This document shows, piece by piece, positions 37,119 to 51,900 of a DNA stretch of 64,000 nt. A program made the translations under genes and the position numbers. Location of the stretch: positions 2,852,001-2,916,000 of the forward strand of contig JAWUZG010000332.1 of assembly GCA_036785705.1 (NCBI GenBank), in the 5' to 3' direction. This stretch comes from Acanthornis magna. Taxonomy: Eukaryota; Chordata; Aves; Passeriformes; Acanthizidae. Each line of letters opens with the position of its first letter. Positions within the stretch are counted from its first letter, which is position 1. Under the pieces are notes generated by a model. It saw nothing but the letters and a program-made list of their open reading frames with translations. It was not told the origin of the DNA and did no database searches.

Positions 37119-40100
37119 AGATGCTTTTAACAGTACAGTGTAAGGGCAGACTCATTTAACTGAACTAAGTTTTTTTCCTAGATTATGTCAATTTCAAAGT
37201 TAAAGACTAAAAACTTCTAGATTTCACACTTATACCACCATAGATTGAGTAGAAATAGATTCAATCATTTTTCAATTCAACTCTTTATTTAAAATACTGA
37301 TCTGCCTCTCTTGATAAAACTTTTTTATTTATTATTAATGGAGTAATAAGCATTCAATAACTCCTTACTCTGTATTTAGCAGCCAGATAATACTATCAAA
37401 GAGAAAATTATAAAAATGGGCCAGTATTTGAAGTGGCCATGTATTTTTATGAAAGTTTTTTGTGTTTGCATTTAAAGGTCAGAAAGTCCTACCTAAACGA
37501 AGAGACAGAAGTTGGAAGCAGACCTCCCAAGTGGCACTGTACACTTACAGCCCACTGAAAAAAGGGAATAGAAGTTGAATAAAATAAAGTCCAAAACCAC
37601 AGCTGCCCCATGTAGATTTTACCTATGTATTATACAAACTAATTTTGTATTTTCCTGGCCCAGTTTCAAACTTATTTTTCATCTTTGGAGTAGAAAACCT
37701 TCGATAAGTAATTGGTTCCTCCTGGGGTAGAGCTAAACACTGAAGCTATGGTAGATGAAAAAAGATGTGCTGTCCCTTAGGCAGAGCCTGGTTTTGCTAT
37801 CAGAAATGGTTGGGTTTGGTTATTCTTTAGGAATATTTGATGTTGCCATGCCCATCTCAGAGTTTCTAAGTGACCGTTGATATCTATTATGATCTCAGTG
37901 AAGCCTGAGACTCAAGTTGGGCATGGAATTGTGGCTCTCCATTTGTTTGGAGTTTTAAGGCTCAGAACTTGAGGGAATATTGCCACAAAGCTTTGCCACC
38001 GCCCAGAGTTCCTCTCCAAAACAAGAGAATGAGTAAAACCTTTGGGTAATAAACACAATGACATTGATGTGTTTTTTAATAACCTAAACACTTCATTTAG
38101 CACTCTGCTGGGCCTGACCATGAAATTGCCAGCTACTTACTCACACAGTCCACCAAATCCCAAGATAAAGACCTTTGTTAATCTTCTGAAACTCCTTCTA
38201 TACTGCATTTTATCATCCATTCACTGCACTAATAACCAGCTTGCCAAATGGCAATAAACTTCCTGATTTTGAGTATTTATATCTCTGCTGGAATGACACA
38301 CTGCCCATCATGCATGTGAGGAGACTTACACACACCAAAACTATTCTGACATGGCAGAATGAAGCCATTAACACCAGCCTTCAAAAAACCTGAATAATGG
38401 TTTATAATCATGGGGAAAGAAAGCTGGAAAGTGATACATATCAGATAAGACCTCAAAAAAACCCTACCAAGCCCTATAAAATCATTTCAGCTCCATCATT
38501 TATAAAGCTTATGTATTTAATATGAAGAATGTATAATACCACTAGAATAATCAAACTTAATTAACACATCTATTGAAATTAAGACCAAAATTAATATCAA
38601 TAATAATAGCAAAGTACTGCAAATGAGTTGCTATTTCTCACATATCAGGTAGTATAAAGAAACCAAGAAGTTTTCCTCTCTGTCCCTGTAACTCAGCACA
38701 CCCCAATTAGAGCTGAGAATGTTTCAAAGAAACACCTTCACCTAAATCCAGGTGAATAGTGTGAGCTCCCAATTTGCACAGCAGCATTGGTAGATATGAA
38801 ATAAAGCAGTGCCAGGCATTCACCCTCTGCACAAGGTGCTGAAAACTGACGTGAAGCCAAGTTGAGATGAGCAGCGCCTCCCGAGCAGCTCTGGGAGGGA
38901 GCAGGGTTTGGCACAGTCCTGCCTTATGGCATCATTGGGAAGTGAAGTTTTTCTCCTTTGTTTTTCCTTTCCCAAATGTAAACTTCATTTGCATCTTCCA
39001 GCTAATGAGAAGTTTTCAGCTGTAACATGTTCACTCATTTCAGTAAACCTTCAGTGCTTTTCATAAGCTCAGGTCTATGTTAAATTAAATTCAATCAACT
39101 GCTGCCTTAACTGTTTCACACTGTTTGACCTCAGTTGAGCCATGGCAATTGGCCATAGTTCAGGGTCTTCCAATCACAACTAAGTCTCATAAAAGCATTT
39201 TTGCTTTCTATTTATCTTAAACTGATTATAAGATTGAATAGTGCAAGCACACATGCACTGAACTATTTGACTTAAGGATAATTTAAAAGCTAGAGATGAA
39301 AATTGGATAATAATGCTTTTTCTGTTGCACAATATAAGATTAAATGGTTTGTCACTTTCTACTTCAATAAAGTGAATGATTTAAAATAATGCTACCAGCA
39401 TCAATTCAGTGGAGTACTAAATTGGCTTTTCAAAATATTGCTCACATATTTACAAAAACCATAAAAGCTCATAATTCTCCCTGTTCTCTGCTGTTACATT
39501 CCATCCATTAAGTCACTGAAACTTCCATTCCACAGCAAAATAGAGTTGATGTCATTCATAAACAGCTATTTTTCTAAAATAAATTTGGTTCCTGCATAGC
39601 CAGTGTATCAGCTCTCACGAAAGGCAATTACACCACAGGAATTATCACAGACAGAGGGTTTTTTTTGAAAGTTATCAAAGATTGAGCTTTATATATAAGA
39701 AATTTTAATTAACTTTGAATATAGAAAGACAACTCTCTCTAAACAACTTTATAATTTTGCTGATCTGTTTAAATGTTTTAAACCTTGGAGTTGTCACCTA
39801 CAGCCCCCACAGCTCCACCACGGGATCATCAGCATTGCTGGTTCAATTTGTACCTGTTAAATCACACTTTCTGACCCCCCAAAACATTTTAGACTGTGCT
39901 TGACCTCCAGGTTATCTCAAAGTAATTTCCTAACCCACCGACTGTTCTCTGTGGCATTTGAGTCAATCCACACACCCTTGTGTTTACTGGCAATATTCTG
40001 TCCTGAAGGGTAAAGGAAAGATGAACTCTAACCTCAGCATTTAGAGCCACTGAGCCTTTAGCTTACTTTGTAACTACTAATGCCAACTCAATTTGCTTAA

Positions 40101-43100
40101 AACATCTACTCAGTTTATTCTTATTCCCCAACATGGGTTAAACTTAGATTTAGTGTTCAAAGACACTTTCACTTGACTGAGTTTTATACATTTAAATCTG
40201 CAGGAACACAGGTGTGAGGAACCACAGCACATACAGAGTTCAGTGAAATCTAGAATCTTCCCAACTTCCATAAATCTGAGTTTTGTGATGTTTCACCTGC
40301 CCACTGTTCTGGGAATGTACCTGCATACCTCTAATGAGAAAGAATGTACCTGGTTACCTCTGTGTGACTGTGGTTTAAACACACCCTCAGGAACAACCAA
40401 AGAGAAAGTTCAGCTCTCAGTGCCACTGCCCAGTCCCTGGTAGTTGTTCAATTCACTGCTGGCAGTTGTGTTTGTTTTAGAATCTGCTCAAGTTCATTTT
40501 TCAACTTTTGCTGGGAAGTCTACCTACCTCTATCATACTGTATTTTTCTTTCTGACATTTCTGTTATTTTATTAACTGCTATGCATTAAAGTGACAGACT
40601 GCAAGAAAACAAATGGACACTAAGATGAAGCACAGCCAAAATTCTGGAACACTGGCTAGACTGTGGCAGGTGATGAAGGAAGAGAGAATTGCAAATGACT
40701 CTTCTGCAGAGGAGCACAGCCAGAGCTCAGTGCTGGAATCCAAGGACACTGCCCAGAGCCATCAGCAGCGCACTCCTTGGAGGATCATTTGATCAGATCC
40801 TTCATGGAATGGGAGCTGCCAGCACTGCAATCATCATTAGAGTGCATGTAGTAGACAGCTCCTAAATGCTTTCTTCAAATTGACCTGTGTATATTTTAGT
40901 CAGACTGAGAAAATTTCAGAAAAAAAATCTGGGGAGTAGATTAGGAAAACTTTTCACAGAATACACATTAAAATTCTCTTATATTTTTCACAATTGCTTT
41001 AACTCCACAGTTGTTAAGATGGAGTTTCTTGTTCCTTTCAATATGAAAATTAAGCTTAATAAAATTCCATAAATTGTAGTGTTAGTTACAGAGGAGAGCT
41101 TCCTGTGATAGCATTTTAAAGCTCCAGATCACACCAACTAAACTTTAACAGAGTCTGGATCAACACCATTTTTATTTTTCCACAGAAATAAAATCCATGG
41201 GGTTTTTTCAGGCATGAAGACATTGTAAAAGCTGAACAAAGTCCATTGTTAAACATTGTGTAGAAGGCTAAAAACACAGGAGCAGATCGAGCTGGTGCCC
41301 AGGCTGGGAAGGGGATCTGGGCAGGGACATCTGTCAGCACACCTGACCAAGTGAAAGAGCTCACCAGTCTCTCAAACAAGGATGTTTCAGTTATGGGAAT
41401 ACAATGGAAGCAGTCAATAAAGCTCCATTGGATTCACAGGTAACATCAGAAATGAGCTGCACTACCATTCTGCACATTGGTTCATTGCAAACAATTTTAA
41501 AAGTACATCTCTGCATTGTAATGCAAAACTTTCCTCCCCAGGCAATGGCACTCTTGGGGACATGAGGACATTTAGGAGCTTACTGAGTGCATGTGATAAG
41601 TCATGCAAATGTTTGGATTTTCCTGAGCAAATGAGTCAAGTTTCTCAACATGAGCTGCGACATTCAGCTTCTATAAACAGCAGGAAGGACTGATAACAAA
41701 GTGCCCAGAATTCGCAGCACTGGGGCCAAATGGATCCACGTCTCTATTTTTTGAGTTAATGGCCATTTATTTCATCATGGGCATTCCAAGGACCACTGAA
41801 GGAATTTCTGGCTTCTGCGAATAAGGCTCCATGTCAACTTTTCAGTGTTAAATTATTATAAGTGAATTATCTATATAGCTATGAATTAACTGCAAAACAC
41901 ACAGCGATCCAGCAATGCTATGAAATATAATGTCCCCAAGACTCAGTGTTGATTTATTTATGGAGTCCTAAATAAAGGGGGAGAAGGGGAGGACATTAAA
42001 ATCAGTAAGTCCCATGGAGTTGCTAGCAGCTATGTTTTTCTCTTGTCCATTTGACCTGACCTGTCCAAACTTCCTCAGCCTACACTCAAATTCCAGCAGT
42101 TAAATGTTCCCTCTTGGTTGTTGTTAGAGTTTTGCTGTGACATTAAAATCCTCTTCTGCTACAACATTCCTCAAGAACAAGCTGTAAATGACTATCCTAA
42201 AGAGAATTTTAGCAGTTTATTCCCATGCTTGCAGTTCTTAGAAACTGGAAAGACCTTGGATAAGTAACTTGAGGGGGGTTTAAGGGGACTAAAGGAGGAC
42301 CCTGTGCCACAATCCATCCTGAGGTACACACCTTACGTGTTCGCGTACATTTTTATTCTCTTTGACATTTTAGCTGAAAGTATGTGCCCCTCTTCCCCAA
42401 AGACTGAGCTCAGAAAAAAATGCCACTCAAAACACATTTAACAATGCAACATATTTCCATTCCAACTCCCTGAAAGCTGCACAACATGACCTCTGAAATC
42501 GGTGTATCAAAGACAAAGAAAATAACCACTACTATCATTCTATTTATCTAAAAATAATTAAATTTCTTGTGGAAAGCAATAAGCATTGATAATAACTGAA
42601 AAATAAACAAACCCTTCCTAGAGAACACACCATTTTTGTGTTACTGATTTTTTTCCTACACCACTGTTTTTCATCAGCTCATTCTTATCTGCACTATCTA
42701 TCCTAGAATAACTGATGTTTGCAGGAAAAAAAAAAGCCTCTCGGTACTTGCAGAGAGATTCAATACATACAAAATTTATCTTGGTAATAGCAGAGAAAAG
42801 TACAACATTTTGCTCAGTCAATATCTTGTACAATAACTTGATAATAGGGGCCAAGCCCAGGCTTATGGCACATCCAGACAAGAGAAATAAAAATGAAGGG
42901 CACTGGAGTCAGGGACTCTTTCCTAACACTTCAGCAAATGAATTCTCAACATTAGCATTCTGGCAGCGTTGCAATTGATGGATCCACACAAGAGACGACA
43001 TTTTACTATCTGCAAACCTCACTTAAGTGACGTATGTATATTTTGCAGGGACTTGGACCTCAGAAGAAACACTGGCAAATAACACTTGAAAAATCCATGT

Positions 43101-43194
43101 AATTTTTGTGGTTCTCTGACCCTGCATCACAGCTGGCAAAATTCCCACCCTGTGCTAATGGCTAAAGAAGGGCTAATGGAACTGAAGTGTACAG
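37119..43194. other. Intergenic DNA, no gene seen
   Basis: This is AT-rich unique sequence. No frame resembles a known protein, and no repeat beyond short simple runs was noticed. Confidence 0.4.
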
Positions 43195-43287
43195 GCACAC
43201 AGAGGGATTCTGGGGGCTGGCCTGTGCAGGAGTTGGGCTCTGATGATCCCAGTGGGTCCCTTCCCGCTCAGGGTATTCTGTGATTAT
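43195..43287 (+). mobile_element. CR1 LINE 3'-end fragment
   Basis: The segment gttgggctctgatgatccca followed by gtgggtcccttcc, ctcagggta and an ATTCTGTGATT end matches the CR1 3' terminus in order, including the 8-bp-type tail. It is short (tail only), as for most bird CR1 copies truncated at the 5' end. Orientation is plus. The 5' boundary is approximate. Confidence 0.8.
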
Positions 43288-45117
43288 AATATTCATTGAA
43301 GAGATGTAATCTTTTCCTACTACAGTATTTACTTTCCCCAGTTGCAGGACAGCAGGCACAAAAATGTTTTAAGCTCATTGTGTCTATCTTGTATTTTTAT
43401 ATCAATGCAAAGTGACAGAAGTAGCTGCAAAGGGCATTAGAAGAGATAACACTTTATTATTCCTATGAGAGTAAGTAATTTTCACTGCTCTTTTCCCATA
43501 TGTCATGTAATGCTTATCCCATTTCCACCACTAAAAATGTTTTTTACCTTTTTTTGTCAGGGTTAGGTGGAACAGACTTCTCAAAGTATATTTTAACACT
43601 TTGAGATATGTACAGGCTTGTTATGTATTTGATCTATTTTAAATACTTAATAGAGGTTAAAAAGGTGTAGATTTAAGAAGAAAAAAAAAAAATCTCATTC
43701 TAAGATCAGTCAACAGCCATCTCTCAGGTAAAAAGCACCTACCAGAGCCAGTGTGGCGATTTCAATTATCCAACTACTCTGTGTGTGATATCATCTGTCT
43801 AGGTTTTATCATGCTTAATACTTCTGAAAAAAACATATCTTCTAAACGATTACTCTTATTTTAAAGATACCTATCAAACCTAAAGGTAGAAACCTCACAA
43901 CTCTCTTTCCATAATTAAGTACTACTTTTATAGATGGAGGAATACAGCTCAGCACCAAGAACTTGCAATAGAGCAACTTTAAAATAAAACAAAAAGGAAA
44001 GCCTTTAAGTTATAATTAATTTAACCACAGCAGCAATTCAAACTGGATCTTCCACAACAAAACCTTATATCTCCCTTTACCACTATTGGATTCATCAGAA
44101 ATTGATAACTCCCAAGACACTAGTGAATCAACAATCAGCACATTGAACAATTCAGTGATGGGAATATCCACTCAGCCCCAGCTGGTAAATGTGCCTGGTC
44201 AGTCATTGACTGGTTTGGGGTCAGCTGCCTTAAAAGCCCCACTCTAGCCATGAGTCACACATAGATTAAAGCAGAATAAAACAGTGTTTTATCAATTTCT
44301 CTCACTGTCATCAGTGGATAAGCCTCTGGACTATCTGTTAACAGAGTCTCATCATTACTGTAAGCGATCACCGTCCCTGAAAGCACAACCCAGCTTGTTG
44401 CATCTTGCAGTGGAGCTGACTAATCTTGCCCCTACTCGAGAAGAGTCAGTTACAGGAGTGGTAAATCAAATACATTTCTGTTTGCTTTTCATTAGTTTTC
44501 AGAGATTTGCATTAATTAAGTTACTGATTATCAGAACGAACAAGACTCCTAAGGCTAAGATTTTGCATGAGTCATCTCACTTTCAACTCAGTGAGCCAAA
44601 AACTGCAGTGCCTACGTATTGTTTCAGCTAGGAAGATAATGGAATCTGGCATCTGATGCCACCCTTCTCTTTATAGTTACATCACACTATTGTATTTCCC
44701 TCAACACAGCAGAAATCAAAAAGGGAAAATCTTTGTTTATAGTTCCAAACCACTTCTAATAAAATCTTGAACCAGAAAGCTCTTTTACTTTTATTTTTGG
44801 CAATAAGAAGGGGTGGGAGGGTAGGGATGGAATGTCACACTGAAAAGCTTTGCTCAAGGGACATTTACAGGTTGCTTGATCCATCCTTGGGGCCCTTTTC
44901 TGCAGCAGCTCTTCCTGTTGATCTCAACCCTACTGGGGATACAATACCTCCCAGAAGGCAAGGCTCCCACCCTCACAGTCCTTGAGGGCTCTACTCTTGG
45001 AGTTACCCTAATTGGGCATTTTAATTCAGTTTACTTTTGGAAGAGAGGCACCCTAACAGTGTATTATATATGAATGGGTATAAAACCAGGCAGGGTCACA
45101 GTTTCCCTCCTGTGCAG

Positions 45118-45258
45118 GAGAAAACAGCTCAGTTAAGTGGGGGTTTCTGGTACACAAACAGGACTTTTTACAAAGATGAAGTAACTGGTGTTATACTTTC
45201 TAGCACGTTCTACAGGTACTATGGAAAGCAAGACAATGATTTCATGAGTGTTCCCCAG
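45118..45258 (+). CDS. Candidate coding exon A of an unidentified plus-strand gene
   Basis: A strong acceptor (tttccctcctgtgcag, ending 45117) is followed by 141 nt open in one frame and then a CAG|GTAAGC donor at 45259. The exon is exactly 47 codons, phase 0 to 0. It contains aromatic-rich pieces such as GGFWYTNRTFYKDE and SSTFYRYYGKQD. I do not recognise the protein. A GGGTATAAAACC string lies about 40 bp upstream of the exon. Its donor phase fits candidate exon B 600 bp downstream. Chance open segments with good splice sites do occur, so this is a hypothesis. Confidence 0.35.
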
Positions 45259-45858
45259 GTAAGCTGCAGCTTTTGAAGAGAAGCAACCCAGGGAGCCATA
45301 CACCTAAATTAGCCAACCTGTTTCTTTTCCTAAACCTGTAACTCCCCAGACAATACAGTTGAGAACATCTTAGACAGTCTTCTCAAGCACATGAATGAGT
45401 GGTGGCTTGAATGCTATCTTCATAAAAGACACGTGGAATAAAAGGCAAAGCTTTCCTCCACTCCCCCAACACTGCTGGCCCCAGGGGAAACTATCAATTC
45501 TGCAAATCCCTCAAACCAACGAGGTGAAAAACCCTACTAGACACCTACAGTCAGTAAAAAACGAACTGCAAGGGTCTCATGGTTGATGGTCACGGAGCAG
45601 TCACATGCCACTTACCAGCCCCCAAAAGAGGCTGACGTGCCCCAGCCACACTTGTTGGAATACAAGCTGAAGAACTGCTCAAAGCATTGGAAAACTTTAA
45701 ATAAACCCTTTGCATAAGGTTTATTTAATTTTAGCAAGCTGAATCCACATCAGTCATGTTACATTACTGCACAGGGAATGGACAGAGAGAAGCCAGGCTT
45801 CTGGGATTTTTTGTTCTTTATATTTGCAATTACCACTAAGACTTGATTCTTTCACCAG

Positions 45859-45923
45859 CAGTTGGTGCTCAAAATTGGAAAGTTATTGTCACTTGAACTA
45901 CACATCCTACAGAACACAACAGG
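45859..45923 (+). CDS. Candidate coding exon B of the same unidentified gene
   Basis: An acceptor of moderate quality (ttgattctttcaccag, ending 45858) precedes 65 nt. Read in phase 0, they give 21 open codons (QLVLKIGKLLSLELHILQNT then T) plus two bases, followed by AGG|GTAAGT. Phase 0 entry fits the phase 0 exit of candidate exon A. The phase 2 exit fits the entry phase of candidate exon C. It is short and unrecognised, and its support rests largely on this phase agreement. Confidence 0.28.
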
Positions 45924-48900
45924 GTAAGTTCCAGGATATTCATTTAGCAAACTAAGGTTAACCACATCTCCCTGGCATCAAGTGACAGTATTGTATCTGT
46001 CTGCAGAGAAAAGACATTATCATAGCAAAATGGCTTATCTTTCCTTTGCTGTGCCATGAAAGATTCTCATGATTGGGATAACCACATATCCATAGCACTT
46101 AAATGAGGGGTTATTTCAGTGGTTTTCATAGTGTTTATATCAATGGGCAGCGCATTAGTAAATACTTCAAGGACTAGAATTGGGATGTCAGTTCATTTAC
46201 AATTCAAAGCACAGATTTAGAAGAGCAGCTCACCTGTCCTGGCACCTCACCCCTCCATGCTTTGTAAGCTGAGGTGAGCAAAGGTAAAGTGGCACTGCTT
46301 TCTGCCACAGCCTGGGCCAGAGCAAAGCTCCAGAGCTCTGAAGAGAATTCTCCCTGTACTGAAAACCATGAAGCATAAAGCAGCCAAGTCCATTCAGACT
46401 GCAGCTCAGCCGGGCGTGCTGTCCATGGGTTGCTGATCTGCTCACAGAGCCTCACATGACCCAAGACCCTTTTTTTTTTTCCTAGAAATTATGTCATTTC
46501 ATAGGTCCCAACACTCCTACAAGATACATGCAAGTCTCTGGAAGCCACACGCTCAACAGGCCACAAAGCCTGATCTGCCAGCAAATTAATGTGATATGAA
46601 GTAACAAACCAAAACTTATGTGCTCCATATATTCCACAAAGCAAAATATTGTCTCAGGGCTGGACAAGACAGGAGAATTATAATCACAGCCCAAATGGGA
46701 ACCCTGAATTTGCCACTACAGTATGGGCAACTCATGTATTAAAGTCTTTCAAGAATGCAAACTGGGAAGAAAAACAATCACCTCATCACTTTAATTTCAT
46801 ATCTTCTGTTTTATTTTAAGGCTTACTAGTAAGGGCTTTCATGTATCTGGGGAGCTTCATTTTGTTTAACTTTCCAGTCTTAGTGTTTGTTTAATAGATA
46901 CTATTTGTAAACTTATAGTGTTTCTATATCCAGACTATTTGTGTTTGTTTCTCCAGCATTTTTCCTCCCTCCTGTGTTTATTTCTCTACTGACACATCAA
47001 GGGAGGGCTTACTTTTGGCACATGCTCTTGCCAAAACAAATTGTTTTATGTACTATTTCCTTTCATCAGAACTTCAACATATTAACAACTTAGGATATTG
47101 CATATAAGTCTATATCAGGATTAAAAAATGATGGGAGGAAGAACAGGACACATGTTGAGACAAGAAAGATTAAAGAAAACATTTCTCTGAATTAAAGCCC
47201 TCTTAGCAGTGCAGTTGAAACTACGCCCTAAGTTTTGTTTTGTCATTAGACAAGTTCAGCCCTTGATTAAACCATGTTTACAAGAAATTTTGGATCAATC
47301 TTCCTTTTCTGGAAACAATCAACAAGAAGTAAAATTTAGAACACTTTCTCTTTTTGGTGGGGGAGTGAGACAGTAAAGTGGCAGCTAAGTAAAAATGAAA
47401 GCTAATAGAATAGTAGAACTAAAGTAATTAGCTATCAACTGTCTTAAGTTTGCCTATAAAATAGGAAGAAAACTTATGGCAGTTAAAAGTATATTAAATA
47501 ATGTTGCTCTAAGTCAAAACTCTCCACAGAGCCAGTTAAACATGTACATTAATTTCTATGGTTTTCCAGATACAGATTTACAGATATTGACTAGAAGAAA
47601 ATAAGCATAGTAATTAACATTGCTAATTGAGACCTAATATAGTACATTAAATAATCTCTACTACCCCATTCAGTCAGTACTTAGCAAAAACAGCTTTGAT
47701 AAAGGGTAACTGTCAAACACATTTTCTTGTGGATCCTGATCTGTGACACTCCAGGATTTGTTCAAAATTCTGTTCACAGCGAACAAGTTCTGTAAAGATG
47801 ACAAACTCTGTGTCACCTAGATTAATTTGAAAGATGTATTTCTTCATTAGCAATGCCACGTCAAATAAGCTGAGTCCCATGATAAATCAGTGCTGTCACA
47901 GCAGATTAACATACATTCACACAGGCAGAAAGTCTCCTCAAAGTTATTGCCTTCACCTCCAATCATTCCAAAGGTGTTCCTTCACTGGGCACTGTGAGCC
48001 AGCACACATCAAACAGCTGTGGGGCAGAGGGGACTTGGTGTGTGCCAAGTGCACCAAGCAGCACGAGTGAGTGCCTTGTGCATTACTGGCACTTCTAAAA
48101 ATGTGAATTCTCATATCATCAGTGCTGACCTTCCAGGACAAGGGATTTCAGAGGAGAAGTGGCAGCACATCACTCACAGCAAGGCCTTAGCATTCCCCAG
48201 GTGTGTGCCCAAGACATGCAGCACCTCTTGCATGGCCACAGGAGCACACTTAGCACAGGAACACAAAGGAAGGGCACCAGGAAGGCAAGGGCAGGACACA
48301 GTGCCAGCAAAGCTGACATTTAGGCTGCATAAATACAACTGAAAGGCTTGTTTCCCTTTTGGTAGGCAACAAGTTTATGGATTATCATTTCAGATGAGTT
48401 AGTGGTGATGGGAGCTCTGTTTCTCCCCTTTACATTTCTATCAGACCTTGTCAGGTAAAACTTCACCAAAGTTGTTTCAGGGTCTTGTCACTGGACTCTA
48501 ATAAAAAACCCAACAAAACCAAACAAGTGCCACATCAGTGAGACCTTGAAGGCAAATAAATACTTACGTAAAGTGAGAAGAGGCAGTGATAGAAGTATCT
48601 AATGTTGAGAAGGCTGTTAGGTTAGATATGATCAAGATTTAAGATTTTAAGCTTCCTATACAGATTTTGAACAGGTGAAAAGACGTTACGGTTTCTTCGC
48701 AGGGTTCAATAGTTGCCAAAGAACTACAGATTATCCACTGTATAACTTGGAACAGGGCAGCGGGGATGAAATCCTAGAGGTGTGATGTTGTACTTTAAAT
48801 TTTGCTAAACAATCTATCTGTAAAGCTGATGGTAGCAAAACCTTCCAGAATTAAAGCAACTATAACACACAATTATTTTCTCACCTAGTTATCTATTTTT

Positions 48901-51900
48901 AAATACTTGCTCCATGCACATATCCACCCCTGAAATACGGAATAAAACCCAGAAAGCTTGCTGTGAACAAACATGATTAAAACTCACTGATTTTCGTGGT
49001 TTGTTCTGGTTTTTATTTTTAAAGTCATTGCATTGCAATACATGCAGTGTTGTTGACAGTCTGTGTTATATTTGTCCAGTTTCGAGCAGAAATTGAAGAA
49101 CCAATGATAAAGTTTTAGTACAGCTCTAAAGTACTTGTTACGATGTTAATATAATTCATGCTACCCTCTCACGTAATCTTTTTATTTTTATCCTTATTTT
49201 TCTCCACACCCTACTATTTCTAGTCTAGCTTACCAGGTTCTATACTTCTCATCAAAACCTTTTTTATGTCATTGCCCTGCCCATGGCATTTATTTTGTGC
49301 ATGGTCAAGGCTCCAATCTCACGAAACATAGCTGGCACCCACCAGCCCTGATGAAAGGATCATTCCACAGACACACAAAGGCAAATGGCTTTGGACCCCC
49401 CACCAACATTAAAGAAAACTTGAAGGAAGGAAAATTCAGGAGTTGGCAGACCTAATTACATTTTCATAAGATGGATAAGATCTTAAAAATTCATAAGCAT
49501 TGGAACACTTCTGTATTATGTGTTCGAGACCTCAGTCACACTTGCTATGATTAAAGAGTTCTGTGAAGAAAACAGAACAATAAAAGAGACAAAACCCACT
49601 CAGCCCCCTAAAGGATTAGGAGACATCTGCCAGTCAGGGCAGCTGGCATAGAAAAACATTTTCATCTTGCCCAGATTTTGATTAAGCAAGATAAAGCTTC
49701 AAAAGCAGAAATCATGCTATCTATTGGGCCTTGTCTCAAAACAAAGCTTCAGATGCAACCCTGTTGTCTCCAGATTGGCTTTTGCCTGCTACACAAGAAT
49801 TGTTCCAGTCCCATGGGAGTTGATGACTTTAAAAAATGATCAGAAAGCAAGGACACACTCTGAAAAACAGAAAAGCAGAACTTGAAAGGAGATGTTTAAC
49901 ATTTCTGGCAACAGTTACAGGTGCTGTAACTTTTTGATTTGGGGAACTAACAAATAGAGCTTATTAAATATAAAAACAGCACAATATCTGAGTTACCAGT
50001 TACTATATCATTTTCCTTGAATTTCACCTCAATGAAAGGAGCCAGTTGTCAAATTTAGCACAGAATCACAGAATGTGGGTCAAGCATAGAGATATTTGAT
50101 GGTGTACCACCACAAATTACTTAAACATGAATGCATATCAAGAATGCCTTTAAAACACAGCCACTTCTTTGCTATCCCACACAAATACACCAGAGGAACA
50201 GGGGTAAGACAAGTGCCAGCTGTGATGCTTCCCCTTGGGCTATTCCAAGCCCTTCTCTGTGACCATACACACTTGTAGACAAGCCAGCTCCAGACACAGC
50301 TGAACCTTTTGACTTGGCTCAGAATGCTTGATCAGGTATTACACCTTCATTTTGCAAGGCCAGCTCTTCATTAACTTAGTAGGATACTACTGAGCACTGC
50401 TTTCAGAACCTGGAAGAGGTAATTTTTGCTGGAGGACAGTACCATGACTTCACTGCTGGAAGAAAAGCTCTCATTGTTCAAGTTACTGGCAGAATTTCAT
50501 AGAGGTGAAGGCAGAAGATAAGCTCTCAGCAGAATTTTCATTCAGGCACGCATCCATATCTTTATCTGTCTTTGTCTTAGAAATTGCAGTTTGTCTGTGA
50601 TTCACCTTTCAGCTCTTAAGAGCTTGGATTGCTTGAAAAGAATTCTTCCCATTAAGGGCTCAAATATTTGAAAGCTCCTATGTGAAAAGATTTTAACCCT
50701 TTAGGATCAATACCAGACCTGCATCAGACTTAAAGGATAGTGGAAAGAACATAGTGAACTGCCAAGAACAGACAAGCTAGTCCTCTTGGGTAAAAATCTG
50801 GATTGCTCTATCCTTAGAAAAAGGGTTTCATGGTTCTAGAATGCAGATTCACATGAACTGGCACATGGAAGTTGTACAGGAACAACTATGCAGAATAACA
50901 ACTGATGGCATCACTGTGCTCTGTCTGCTTATCTTGTGTAGCAGTACCAGGGCCAGCCTGGGGACTGATCTTCTGGTTTAGGTCAATTTGCTCTAGTCCA
51001 GGAAATGAAACTGGTCTGAACCAGACACCACTACAGAAAGCAGAGTCAGTGGAACAATGTGGGGAGATTTAGGATGAACTTCATGTCAGCAACTATAAAG
51101 GATCAAGGATTTTCTTTGAAGTCAGAAATTTTAATCCAGTAATAAAGAAGAAAATCAACACTGGAAAGTTTTATTTCAGTAACAAAAAGTGGTTGAGACA
51201 CACTAGCTAAAGTCTGACACAGATACCCTGGAAAATTATTCACCCAGACTTTGAGTAGATCTCAACCAAATTCAACTATTCATTGAAATACACAACCTCA
51301 GTGAAAGAATTATGTTGTAGAAAAAGGTTTTTTCTTCTACTGGTACCAGCCAAACTTCCAGAAGTAATTCAAGACTTAGGATTTACAGACATTCTAACTA
51401 TATTATCATTACAAAAGCATTATTCTAAACCAAACTTCAGGCTAAATTTGACAGCAACAAGGTCTAGATTTCAAGTTTTTCAGGCTACCAAACATGAGTG
51501 AAATCCCCATCTTGAAGAATGGGAAAGCTGACAGAAGATACATGATTCTGAGTGAACTAATTTCCTTCATAGCAATTGATAATTTAATTGATTTAATAAA
51601 ACAGTCTATCATCAGAAAGCAAAATACCAGGACAAAACCAAGCATGTAGAAAAAAAAGTCCCTTCCCTCTGTTTATAATTCTCAGGTTCCTTTTAATTCT
51701 GCACAGACAACTGCTTGAGCCCCAGCCCCTGCCTCATGGACAACAGATCACAAGTGAAGTACCTGCATGGGAGCCCATCCTTTGCCCTTTGCCCTTTCAT
51801 TCTTACCCTTTCTTCCCCCTAGATATTCCTATCCCTTCCTTCACCACTTACCCCAGGCATCTGTCTAAAAGAGGCTGCTTTACTCTTGGCCTTCAATCAT

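Noticed and set aside
46204..46464. Minus-strand open segment ending at a CAG|GTGAGC donor (46230)
   Set aside because: The upstream side is purine-rich with no polypyrimidine tract, so there is no credible acceptor, and the peptide is unrecognised.
50059..50110. CACAGAATCACAGAATG, resembling the start of a reversed CR1 tail
   Set aside because: The following bases do not match the expected GGTTGGAAGGGACC block, so the similarity is too short to call.
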